DNA of 10,568 nt from an uncultured Phycisphaerales bacterium. GTDB lineage: Bacteria > Planctomycetota > Phycisphaerae > WQYP01. The notes beneath the pieces are model-generated. The model was given only the letters and a program-made list of their open reading frames with translations. It was not told where the DNA came from and did not search any database. Below are positions 1-5,924 of the stretch, piece after piece. The first letter of the stretch is position 1, and every line of letters starts with the position of its first letter. The stretch lies in NCBI GenBank assembly GCA_903868035.1, contig CAIPTQ010000105.1, positions 1-10,568 of the forward strand, in the 5' to 3' direction. Made by a program: the position numbers and the translations under genes.

Positions 1-268
1 GTTCGATGCGCTTAAACCCAAGCAGGTAAAGGACTTGCTTGTCGCCATGCCCCCCCGTGAGATCGCCCGCTATGTCGCGGCCATGGACCCCGACCGGGCG
101 GCCAAAGTCATGGCGGAGTTCAAAACTCCCGACGAAAAAACGCTCATCAACGGGGTTTTGAACTCCGTGCGCGGGGTCAAGGACGCCGCTGGCACGGGCG
201 CTGCATTGGAGACCCCGGCGGCCAGTCAACCCGTGGCGGCCGCCGCCGCCGGAAAGGCGGGTCTGTGA
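1..268 (+). CDS. MotE / MgtE_N-like flagellar protein, C-terminal end (partial)
   Basis: An open frame enters from the left edge (first full codon at base 2) and stops with TGA at 266-268, leaving 88 residues. It is rich in short amphipathic helices, with phrases such as LKPKQVKDLLVAMPP, IARYVAAMDPDRAAKVMAEF and DEKTLINGVL. This repeating pattern, with MPP or MDP turns followed by A-A-K/E helices, is typical of the MgtE N-terminal/FliG-like fold found in MotE, a chaperone for the flagellar stator, and in related proteins encoded beside fliK. The last 35 or so residues become Ala/Gly/Pro-rich and look disordered. The position directly before fliK supports a flagellar role. The N-terminus, which might carry a membrane helix and coiled coil, lies outside the window, so MotE is a family-level call; a FliG-like or other MgtE_N protein is possible. 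Confidence 0.7.
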   Translation, partial: FDALKPKQVKDLLVAMPPREIARYVAAMDPDRAAKVMAEFKTPDEKTLINGVLNSVRGVKDAAGTGAALETPAASQPVAAAAAGKAGL

Positions 269-280
269 TGCGAGGCATGC

Positions 281-1705
281 ATGGCATTGTTGAACTTCAT
301 GGCGGTTGCACCCCCCAGCGCGGCGAAGGCCCCGCGCTCTGCCGCTTGCCGCGCCCCCAGCCCCTCCGTGGAAGCGGTGGCCCCGGAAGGTGCGGCCGCG
401 GGCTTTGGAGCGACACTCGCCGCCGTCCGGGGGAGGCAGAATCGCCAAACAGCCAATTCACCCATAAGGAAAATAGATAAACCGGCGGAAATAAAGGAGG
501 AACAACCCTCCTCTTCGCATTCCGGTGATGGCAAGTTAGTGGAATCCCATCCCAATCCCTCCACGACTTCAGATACCACGTCTGAAGTTCCGTCCAATTC
601 CGACCCCCAGAAGAACTCTACCAATGACGCGCCGGATGCCGCCGGCAAAACTCCGGATGGTTCACAGGCCGTTAGCACCGCAACGCAAGGCGCAACGCCC
701 ACAACTCCCGACTCGTCAAATAGCCCCACGGACGCTTCGGCCGCGCCGGAAAACGGCCCAAAAGTTCCCGAACCCCCCCCCCAGTCCGCATTGATATCAA
801 CCGTCGTCGCCGTTCGCCCGGAGGACGCGAAGGCCGCGGACAACGCGCCAAGCATCCAAGGCAAACAAACCCCGCAAACCACGTCAGACAATCCATCCTC
901 CGCCGACAATCCAACTGCGGCGAATGCCGATCATTCCAGCGCCCCAGTGCCCACTCCGCCGCTGCTGGCGGACCAGGAAGGGAAAAAAGCACACGAGAAA
1001 ACCGCCCATGCCGCGCACGCGCCCATGCTGGAATCCGATTCGCCGCCCTCCGAAACACTCCCGGTCCCCGTCGCGGGAAATGCCCCCGACCTTGCGGCCC
1101 TCACCCCGGCGCTGGCCGGCCAAACCGCCGCCCAGCTCCCCATGAAGGAGGCCCAGCCCCCCGGCACTCCCGGCATGCCCCTGAGCCTGCTCCCCGGCAA
1201 CCCCGGCAGCCCCAATGTCGCCGGTGCCGATCTTGCGCCTCCCGCGCAGGAATCGCTCCCCGCACCAACACCCGACCCCTTCGATCAAGTCGTTCTGGGC
1301 CTCAAGGGAAAACTCGACGCCCGCACCGGCAAAGCCGAAATCCGCCTTGATCCGCCGAATTTGGGCACCGTCAAGGTTTCCGTCACGCTCGACAACGGCA
1401 TTCTGACGGCGGAATTCCACAGCGCCTCGAGTGTGGTACGCGACTTGCTTAAAGGCAACCTCGAACAACTGAAGACCGCGCTCCAAAGCCAGGGTGTCGC
1501 CGTCGATCGGCTTGCCGTCGATGCCCCTCCCAACGCCGGCGCCACCGGCCAGAACCCCCAGGCGTCGTTCGGATCGGCGACGCATGACGGCCGCAGCGCC
1601 GGGCACTATCAAGACCCGCGCGATGGCCGGCCCCGTTCCGCCGGCGATGGATTCGCCCGCCTCTTCTCCCAGGCGCAGGAAGCGCCGCTGGACCTGGTCG
1701 CGTAA
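281..1705 (+). CDS. fliK: Flagellar hook-length control protein FliK
   Basis: This 474-residue protein has the two-part layout of FliK. The long N-terminal portion (about residues 1-330) is rich in Pro, Ala, Ser, Thr and Asn and looks unstructured. The compact C-terminal domain at about 334-415 matches the Flg_hook pattern: KAEIRLDPPNLGTVKVSVTL, then a G-x-L-x-A-E-F strand, the helix VRDLLKGNLEQLKTALQSQG and the closing strand VAVDRLAVD. FliK is exported during hook assembly, acts as a molecular ruler and, through this domain, switches the export gate (FlhB) from hook to filament substrates. The start at 281 has GAGG at 272-275, five bases upstream; an in-frame ATG at 299 is an alternative. 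The N-terminal half has lower GC and less C-biased codons than flgD and flgE, as expected for a fast-evolving linker. A GC-rich tail of about 55 residues follows the domain. Confidence 0.9.
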   Translation: MALLNFMAVAPPSAAKAPRSAACRAPSPSVEAVAPEGAAAGFGATLAAVRGRQNRQTANSPIRKIDKPAEIKEEQPSSSHSGDGKLVESHPNPSTTSDTTSEVPSNSDPQKNSTNDAPDAAGKTPDGSQAVSTATQGATPTTPDSSNSPTDASAAPENGPKVPEPPPQSALISTVVAVRPEDAKAADNAPSIQGKQTPQTTSDNPSSADNPTAANADHSSAPVPTPPLLADQEGKKAHEKTAHAAHAPMLESDSPPSETLPVPVAGNAPDLAALTPALAGQTAAQLPMKEAQPPGTPGMPLSLLPGNPGSPNVAGADLAPPAQESLPAPTPDPFDQVVLGLKGKLDARTGKAEIRLDPPNLGTVKVSVTLDNGILTAEFHSASSVVRDLLKGNLEQLKTALQSQGVAVDRLAVDAPPNAGATGQNPQASFGSATHDGRSAGHYQDPRDGRPRSAGDGFARLFSQAQEAPLDLVA

Positions 1706-1723
1706 CACCGGCCGCTTAGTCAC

Positions 1724-1727
1724 GGAG
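1724..1727 (+). promoter_or_regulatory. Shine-Dalgarno site for flgD
   Basis: GGAG lies five bases before the ATG at 1733, in the 27-base gap after the fliK stop. The short gap with no terminator-like structure suggests that fliK and flgD are co-transcribed. Confidence 0.6.
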
Positions 1728-1732
1728 TCTTT

Positions 1733-2314
1733 ATGGCCGCCGCCATCTCTGGTTTCGCCCCCACCACCCCGCCCACCACCAGCGGCAGCACCTCGCTCAA
1801 CACCATGACCGGCGGGGACTTCCTCAACCTCATGATCAAGCAACTCCAGCAGCAGGATCCCCTCAACCCCACCGATTCCAACCAGTTGCTCACCCAGATG
1901 TCCCAGATCAGCAACCTCCAATCCAACAATGCCATGGTCAGCAGCCTCGCCAGCCTCACCGTGCAGCAGTCCATCGGTGCCGCCGGCAACCTCATCGGCA
2001 AAACCGTCAACGGCATCGACGACAGCGGCCAGGCCCTCCAGGGCATCGTCACCTCCGTCAAAGTCGTCAACAAAAAGGTCCGCTTGGAACTTGACTCCGG
2101 CAACGACCTGGCCATGGAAAACGTCACCCAGGTCGCCGGCACCAGCGCCGCCAGCCTATCCACCCTCGCCTCGGCCCTCCCGCAGATTCAGCAACTCCTG
2201 GCCGCCAACGGCGCCACCACGGCGGCGGCCACCACCCCGGCCACAACCACCGGAACCACCACCCCGAATTCCTCAAACCTCGCCGCCATACTCGCGGCCC
2301 TGGGTTTGAAATAA
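1733..2314 (+). CDS. flgD: Flagellar hook capping/scaffolding protein FlgD (short form)
   Basis: The protein has 193 residues. The FlgD signature is clear at residues 28-65: GDFLNLMIKQLQQQDPLNP, then DSNQLLTQMSQISNLQS. This is the helical region that FlgD proteins share (F-L-x-L-x-x-x-Q-L-x-x-Q-D-P-L-x-P, then Q-M-x-Q-x-S). Residues 85-135 (GNLIGKTVNGIDDSGQALQG and following strands) resemble the start of the beta domain seen after it. Typical proteobacterial FlgD is longer, with a tudor-like and an Ig-like FlgD domain; here the Ig-like part seems absent and is replaced by an Ala/Thr-rich tail (about 160-180) ending in the helix NLAAILAALGLK. FlgD caps the distal end of the growing hook and lets FlgE subunits insert beneath it. 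It sits between fliK and flgE, as expected. The start is supported by the GGAG at 1724-1727. Confidence 0.92.
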   Translation: MAAAISGFAPTTPPTTSGSTSLNTMTGGDFLNLMIKQLQQQDPLNPTDSNQLLTQMSQISNLQSNNAMVSSLASLTVQQSIGAAGNLIGKTVNGIDDSGQALQGIVTSVKVVNKKVRLELDSGNDLAMENVTQVAGTSAASLSTLASALPQIQQLLAANGATTAAATTPATTTGTTTPNSSNLAAILAALGLK

Positions 2315-2321
2315 ACGTGTC

Positions 2322-2340
2322 GGCCGCACGGAGTGCGGCC
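2322..2340. repeat. Hairpin 1 after flgD (CGGAGT-type palindrome)
   Basis: GGCCGCAC, loop GGA, GTGCGGCC gives a perfect 8-bp stem starting 7 bases after the flgD stop. Only a weak T-rich stretch follows (TCTTAAT), so it is at best a poor intrinsic terminator. It could instead be an mRNA processing or stability hairpin in the flgD-flgE leader, or a copy of a dispersed palindromic repeat. Confidence 0.65.
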
Positions 2341-2358
2341 TCTTAATCTCGTGCGCGG

Positions 2359-2394
2359 CGTGATCAATTGAGCGGCGGAGTCCGCTCGATCACG
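2359..2394. repeat. Hairpin 2 before flgE (nested palindrome with CGGAGT loop)
   Basis: An outer 7-bp stem (CGTGATC at 2359-2365 with GATCACG at 2388-2394) encloses a 4-base bulge AATT and an inner 6-bp stem (GAGCGG at 2370-2375 with CCGCTC at 2382-2387) around the loop CGGAGT at 2376-2381. All 13 pairs are Watson-Crick. It lies 72 bases before the flgE start. No U-run follows, so it is not a standard terminator. Confidence 0.7.
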
Positions 2395-2457
2395 TCGTGT
2401 TTAACCATTCCGCGCGCTGCCGCCCCACGGCCCCGCACCGCGCGCTCACGATACGCC

Positions 2458-2462
2458 GGAGG
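2458..2462 (+). promoter_or_regulatory. Shine-Dalgarno site fixing the flgE start
   Basis: GGAGG is followed by a 4-base spacer and ATG at 2467. The frame is open upstream to 2368, but those 33 extra residues (Arg/Pro-rich) do not resemble a hook protein, whereas the N-terminus from 2467 is canonical. The start is therefore set at 2467. Confidence 0.75.
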
Positions 2463-2466
2463 CTCC

Positions 2467-4203
2467 ATGGGCATCACTTCCTCTCTCATCACCGGGCTCT
2501 CGGGGCTTTCCAGCAACCAGTCCAAGCTCGACGTCATCGGCAACAACATCGCCAACGTCAACACCGTCGGCTTCAAGGCCTCCCGCATGGATTTCAAAAC
2601 CCAGTTCTCCCAGAATTTCTCCCTCGGCAGCGCCCCCAACGGCGAACTCGGCGGCACCAACCCCCTCCAGGTCGGCCTGGGCGTCGTCCCGGGCGCCGTC
2701 TCCCGCGATTTCAACGACGGCTCCCGCGAAGTCACCGGCGTCATCAGCAACCTCGCCGTCGAAGGCAACGGCTTCTTCATCCTCAAGGATGCCGGCGGCC
2801 AATCCTACACCCGCGACGGCACCTTCAAGCTCAACAGCCTCAACCAGCTCGTCAACTCCGACGGCTTCCTCGTCCAGGGTTTTGGCGTCGATCCCGACTA
2901 CAACATCATCCCCGGCGTGCTCCAGGGCATCACCATTCCCCTGGGCAATCTCACCGTCGCCGAACCCACCACCAAAGTCACCATGTCCGGCAACTTCAAC
3001 GCCAACGGCGCCCTCCCCACCCAGGTCTCCCACCTCACCGCCAACCAGCCCTTCTACACCAGCGACGGCGCCGGCGGCGTCACCGGCACCGCGCCCTCTT
3101 CCACCACCCTCCTGACCCTTATGTCCAACTCCACCGGCAGTTGCTACTTCCACGACGGTGACACCCTCACCCTCACCGGCTCCGTCGGCTCCCGCGCCAC
3201 CGCCGCCAAAAATCTCACCGTCACGCCCACCACCACCCTCGGCGACCTCGCCAGTTTCATGACCGGCACCCTGGGCATCAATACTTCCACCGGCGCCAAC
3301 GGCACCATCGCCACCACCCCCGGCATTACCCTCGGCTCCGGAACCCCCGGTGCCGTCACCCTCACCGTCGATGGCAACCCCGGCACCGCCAATGACATCA
3401 CCCTCGACTCCAACTCCCTGGCCATCACCAACGCCTCCGGCACCACCACCCCCTTCTCCTGGAATAATCTCGACACCCTCCATGCCGACGGCGCATCCGT
3501 CACCACTTCCACCACCATCTATGACTCCCTGGGCACCTCCGTCAAACTTGATGTCGTCGCCAGCCTCATCGACCGCTCCGCCACCGGCGCCACCTGGCGC
3601 TACTACGCCACCTCCCCTGACGGCACCGCCACCAACGCCCTCACGAATACCGCCATCGGCACCGGCACGCTCACCTTCGATACCAACGGCCGCCTCATTG
3701 ACACCACCGGCTCCTCCGTCACCATCGACCGCACCGGCACCGGCGCCACTCCCAACCTCAACTTCAACCTCGACTTCGCCGGCATGTCCGCCTTCACCGC
3801 CACCAACTCCAACTTCGCCGCCTCCCCCCTCGACGGCTCCGCCAAAGGCATCCTCAACAATTATGCCATCGACACCTCCGGCATCATCAAAGGCTCCTTC
3901 TCCAACGGCGCCAACCGCACCCTCGGCCAGGTCGCACTCGCCACCTTCCGCAACAACCAGGGCCTCGTCGACAAGGGCAGCAACACCTTCGAGGAAGGCC
4001 CCAACTCCGGCACCGCCGTCATCTCCGCCCCCGGCGATTTCTCCTCCGGCCGCATCATCTCCGGCACCCTCGAACTCTCCAATGTGGACCTCTCCTCCGA
4101 ATTCGTCCAGCTCATCAGCGCCAGCACCGGCTTCTCCGCCGCCTCCCGCGTCATCACCACCAGCAACCAACTCCTCCAGGAACTCCTCTCCTCCGCCAGA
4201 TAA
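2467..4203 (+). CDS. flgE: Flagellar hook protein FlgE
   Basis: The protein has 578 residues. The N-terminus (MGITSSLITGLSGLSSNQSK, then DVIGNNIANVNTVGFKASR) is the rod/hook basal-body domain with the usual NNIANVNT-GFK box at 26-37. NLAVEGNGFF at 95-104 and YTRDGTFKLN at 114-123 are shared by FlgE, FlgF and FlgG. A central region of about 150-345, rich in Thr, Ser, Gly and Ala, would form surface domains of the hook. The motif TIYDSLGTSVKLDVV near residue 349 marks the FlgE D2-type domain. The C-terminal segment (about 534-578: LELSNVDLSSEFVQLISAST, then SRVITTSNQLLQELLSSAR) is the conserved C-terminal helix that packs with the N-terminus in the hook core. At 578 residues it is longer than a classical hook protein of about 400. 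Codons end in C to an extreme degree. FlgE polymerises outside the cell into the curved universal joint between rod and filament. Confidence 0.94.
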   Translation: MGITSSLITGLSGLSSNQSKLDVIGNNIANVNTVGFKASRMDFKTQFSQNFSLGSAPNGELGGTNPLQVGLGVVPGAVSRDFNDGSREVTGVISNLAVEGNGFFILKDAGGQSYTRDGTFKLNSLNQLVNSDGFLVQGFGVDPDYNIIPGVLQGITIPLGNLTVAEPTTKVTMSGNFNANGALPTQVSHLTANQPFYTSDGAGGVTGTAPSSTTLLTLMSNSTGSCYFHDGDTLTLTGSVGSRATAAKNLTVTPTTTLGDLASFMTGTLGINTSTGANGTIATTPGITLGSGTPGAVTLTVDGNPGTANDITLDSNSLAITNASGTTTPFSWNNLDTLHADGASVTTSTTIYDSLGTSVKLDVVASLIDRSATGATWRYYATSPDGTATNALTNTAIGTGTLTFDTNGRLIDTTGSSVTIDRTGTGATPNLNFNLDFAGMSAFTATNSNFAASPLDGSAKGILNNYAIDTSGIIKGSFSNGANRTLGQVALATFRNNQGLVDKGSNTFEEGPNSGTAVISAPGDFSSGRIISGTLELSNVDLSSEFVQLISASTGFSAASRVITTSNQLLQELLSSAR

Positions 4204-4219
4204 ATTCTGCCCGCTAACA

Positions 4220-4258
4220 ACTGACCACTGACTACTGACAACTGACCACTGACCACTG
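4220..4258. repeat. 7-nt tandem repeat (ACTGACN), 5.6 copies
   Basis: Units read ACTGACC (first base at 4220 with AC..., i.e. ACTGACC at 4220-4226), ACTGACT, ACTGACA, ACTGACC, ACTGACC and a partial ACTG. A degenerate unit, GCTAACA (4213-4219), precedes them. The array fills much of the 73-base flgE-flbD gap. Units vary only at their last base. I recall similar CAGTGGTCAGT-type arrays in intergenic DNA of planctomycetes and other bacteria; that is recollection and was not searched here. Confidence 0.85.
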
Positions 4259-4276
4259 CTTTCCCGGACCCCTCCC

Positions 4277-4474
4277 ATGATCGGCCTGACCAAACTCAAC
4301 CACCAGACCTTCGTCGTCAACGCCGACCTCATCAAGTTCATCGAGGCCACCCCTGACACCCTCGTCACCCTCACCACCGGCGAACGCATCCTCGTCCAGG
4401 AACCCACCGCCGAAGTCATCCGCCGCGTCGTCCAATACGGCCGCATGCTCCGCCGCCTCCTCGAACCCTCCTAA
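4277..4474 (+). CDS. flbD: FlbD family flagellar protein
   Basis: A 65-residue protein matching the FlbD/FlbEr family (a small conserved flagellar protein distinct from the Caulobacter regulator FlbD). Family features visible are MIGLTKLNHQTFVVNADLIK, then IEATPDTLVTLTTGERILVQ and the helix EVIRRVVQYGRMLRRLL. In many flagellar operons it lies just after flgE and before motA, as its upstream position here shows. Its molecular role is poorly known, though gene order ties it to hook and motor assembly. The ATG at 4277 has only a weak CGGA at 4265-4268 as a ribosome site. Codon use is C-biased like flgE, so it belongs to the same block. It is the last flagellar gene visible; no motA or motB follows. 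Confidence 0.88.
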   Translation: MIGLTKLNHQTFVVNADLIKFIEATPDTLVTLTTGERILVQEPTAEVIRRVVQYGRMLRRLLEPS

Positions 4475-4541
4475 ACGGCGGGTACTCCCCCAAAAACCAA
4501 CCGCAAATATTCATCCCACGGCGTTTCATCGGCTCTCCTTA

Positions 4542-4582
4542 TGCCTTGCAAAATGAAACCCAGCCTTTCATTTTACAAGGCA
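4542..4582. repeat. Near-perfect 17-bp inverted repeat upstream of mbfA
   Basis: The left arm TGCCTTGCAAAATGAAA (4542-4558) and right arm TTTCATTTTACAAGGCA (4566-4582) pair at 16 of 17 positions (C4549 against A4575), separated by CCCAGCC. It is AT-rich in a GC-rich setting. It lies 67 bases after the flbD stop and ends 19 bases before a TATAAT box, so the right arm occupies the -35 zone of the putative mbfA promoter. No U-run follows on the + strand. It may be an operator, a terminator-like stem for flbD mRNA or a small palindromic element. Confidence 0.85.
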
Positions 4583-4601
4583 AGCTATCGGGCTTCCGGC
4601 G

Positions 4602-4607
4602 TATAAT
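4602..4607 (+). promoter_or_regulatory. Candidate -10 box 1 for mbfA (TATAAT)
   Basis: A perfect TATAAT sits 85 bases before the mbfA ATG. No -35 hexamer is recognisable at 16-18 bases upstream, where the sequence is GGCAAG or similar. The inverted repeat at 4542-4582 covers that zone, consistent with an activator- or repressor-controlled promoter. The core hexamer alone is weak evidence. Confidence 0.45.
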
Positions 4608-4636
4608 GGGCACCTCCCGCCACCCCGCCCTGCCGC

Positions 4637-4642
4637 TATAAT
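4637..4642 (+). promoter_or_regulatory. Candidate -10 box 2 for mbfA (TATAAT)
   Basis: A second perfect TATAAT starts exactly 35 bases after the first, 50 bases before the mbfA ATG. It also lacks a visible -35 hexamer (CTCCCG at the expected place). The two boxes suggest tandem start sites, or that only one is used. Confidence 0.4.
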
Positions 4643-4686
4643 ATCCCCGTGCCATCTGCGCGTCGCATCCTTTCCGGAGCCGTCTT

Positions 4687-5673
4687 ATGCCCAAGTCCTT
4701 CAAGCAGCTTTCCGAACGCGAAATCCTCGCCCTGGCCATCACCCTTGAAGAGGAGGACGGCCGTACCTATGGCGACATGGCCGACGCCCTGCAGGCCCAC
4801 TACCCGGCCAGCGCCAAGGTGTTTGAGTCCATGATCGCCGAGGAGGCCGAGCATCGCCGCCGGCTCACGGAGATGTACCGCGGCCGTTTTGGCGACCACA
4901 TCATCATGATCCGCCGCACGGACGTGAAGGGATTTGTCCGCCGGCGGCCGGTGTGGCTGATCAAGAACCTGAGCCTGGACCATGTGCGGAAAGAGGCGTC
5001 CTCGATGGAGATCGAGACGCGGAATTTCTACCAGCAGTCCGCCGCCAAATGCACCGACGCGGGCACGCGCCAACTGTTGATCGACCTGGCGGAGGCCGAG
5101 CGCGGCCACGTCAATGCCGCCGAGGCGCTGGTCGAGGAGCACCTGACCCCGCAGGTGCGCGACCAGGAGGACAAGGCCCGCCACCGGCTCTTCGTGATGC
5201 AGGTCATCCAGCCGGGCCTGGCGGGGCTGATGGACGGCAGCGTCTCGACGCTCGCCCCGCTGTTCGCGGCGGCGTTCGCGGCGTATTTCGAGGCGCAGAA
5301 GCTGGGCGTGGCGTATCAGCCTTATTTGCCGTTCAAGATAGGACTGGCGGCATCGATTGGGGCCGGGATTTCAATGGGATTTGCCGAAGCGTTGTCGGAC
5401 GATGGCTCGCTGACTGGACGCGGTCGGCCGCTAATACGTGGTGTGGTGTGCGGATTGATGACAACAGCGGGTGGGATTGGGCATACGCTGCCGTATCTGA
5501 TTCCGAATTTTCATATTGCGACGACAGTGGCGATGAGCGTGGTACTGGTAGAGTTGGCTGCGATCTCCTGGATTCGGCACCGGTACATGGAAGCCCCATG
5601 GCTGTCGGCGGCGATCCAGGTAGTGATCGGCGGGATCATCGTGCTGGCGGCGGGGATACTGATTGGGAGCTAA
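4687..5673 (+). CDS. mbfA: MbfA-type membrane-bound ferritin: rubrerythrin-like domain fused to VIT1/CCC1-like transporter
   Basis: The protein has 328 residues. Residues about 8-165 form a rubrerythrin/ferritin-like four-helix bundle with diiron ligands in the right pattern: the acidic run EEED at 21-24, E53-x-x-H56 in AEEAEHRR, E108/E110 in SSMEIETRNFY, and E138-x-x-H141 in AEAERGHV. Residues about 175-328 are a hydrophobic membrane domain of the VIT1/CCC1 type, with GLMDGSVSTLAPLFAAAF, GLAASIGAGISMGFAEALSD and GGIGHTLPYLIPNF, and a final helix GGIIVLAAGILIGS. This arrangement matches MbfA, a membrane-bound ferritin shown in alpha-proteobacteria to export iron and protect against iron and peroxide stress. 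The likely job here is Fe(II) handling and efflux at the inner membrane. GGAG at 4676-4679, seven bases before ATG, supports the start. Codon use changes in the last third (from about 5320): less C-ending, with more ATA, GTA and CTA. The gene probably stands alone. Confidence 0.9.
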   Translation: MPKSFKQLSEREILALAITLEEEDGRTYGDMADALQAHYPASAKVFESMIAEEAEHRRRLTEMYRGRFGDHIIMIRRTDVKGFVRRRPVWLIKNLSLDHVRKEASSMEIETRNFYQQSAAKCTDAGTRQLLIDLAEAERGHVNAAEALVEEHLTPQVRDQEDKARHRLFVMQVIQPGLAGLMDGSVSTLAPLFAAAFAAYFEAQKLGVAYQPYLPFKIGLAASIGAGISMGFAEALSDDGSLTGRGRPLIRGVVCGLMTTAGGIGHTLPYLIPNFHIATTVAMSVVLVELAAISWIRHRYMEAPWLSAAIQVVIGGIIVLAAGILIGS

Positions 5674-5690
5674 ACGGAATAATCGGAGCC

Positions 5691-5712
5691 GCGACCGTCA
5701 GGGAGCGACCGT
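5691..5712. repeat. Direct repeat GCGACCGT x2 after mbfA
   Basis: GCGACCGT occurs at 5691-5698 and 5705-5712, separated by CAGGGA, within GGAGCCGCGACCGTCAGGGA. I recall similar GAGCCGCGACCGT-like elements dispersed in planctomycete genomes; this is memory, not a search. The rest of the 251-base gap (5674-5924) holds a tandem CCGTGGGA pair at 5791-5806 and a promoter-like site; no gene is visible in it. Confidence 0.5.
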
Positions 5713-5814
5713 GTTGTCACCCGCATTTTCAATGGCGCCAAGGCCGTTGCTCGCCACGTGCTTGGCCAACTGAGATCGCCCTGGATGTCACCGTGGGACC
5801 GTGGGAGTCGGCGC

Positions 5815-5842
5815 TTGCCGGTGGACCGATCGGTGGTACACT
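5815..5842 (+). promoter_or_regulatory. Candidate promoter for the secreted hydrolase gene
   Basis: TTGCCG (5815-5820), a 16-base spacer and TACACT (5837-5842), preceded by TGG (extended -10 element), lie 88 bases before the ATG at 5925. This is a reasonable housekeeping-sigma match and fits separate transcription from mbfA. Confidence 0.45.
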
Positions 5843-5924
5843 CCCTTGATCACGGTATGGGAAATTCCCCCGCATCTCGTACGAATGAACCGCCGGCAGC
5901 ACATTTACCCTTTGGAGACCTATT

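Noticed and set aside
491..512. A strong internal Shine-Dalgarno-like site (AAAGGAGG) in a small hairpin inside fliK
   Set aside because: No ATG, GTG or TTG in the fliK frame follows at a workable distance; the nearest ATG (525) is 24 bases away and in another frame with an early stop. It probably encodes the KEEQ segment by chance.
884..1921. A 345-codon minus-strand frame across fliK and the flgD start
   Set aside because: It overlaps the conserved FliK domain and the FlgD N-terminus, and its translation is Gly/Arg-rich low complexity.
2446..4446. A 666-codon open frame on the minus strand across flgE and flbD
   Set aside because: The + strand genes have clear FlgE and FlbD motifs. Their codons nearly all end in C, so the aligned minus frame is made of codons starting with G and cannot contain stops. 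The translation is a low-complexity Gly/Val/Glu/Asp string.
4475..4686. A replication origin at the place where C-rich text changes to G-rich text
   Set aside because: A skew change of this sense can mark an origin, but I see no DnaA-box cluster and no dnaA, dnaN or gidA gene. The minus-strand gene region does not keep the skew, so gene-level codon bias explains it better.
4953..5849. A 298-codon + strand frame overlapping mbfA
   Set aside because: The MbfA frame has conserved diiron ligands and VIT1-like segments over the same bases. The other frame shows Arg/Gly/Ala-rich text with no motifs.
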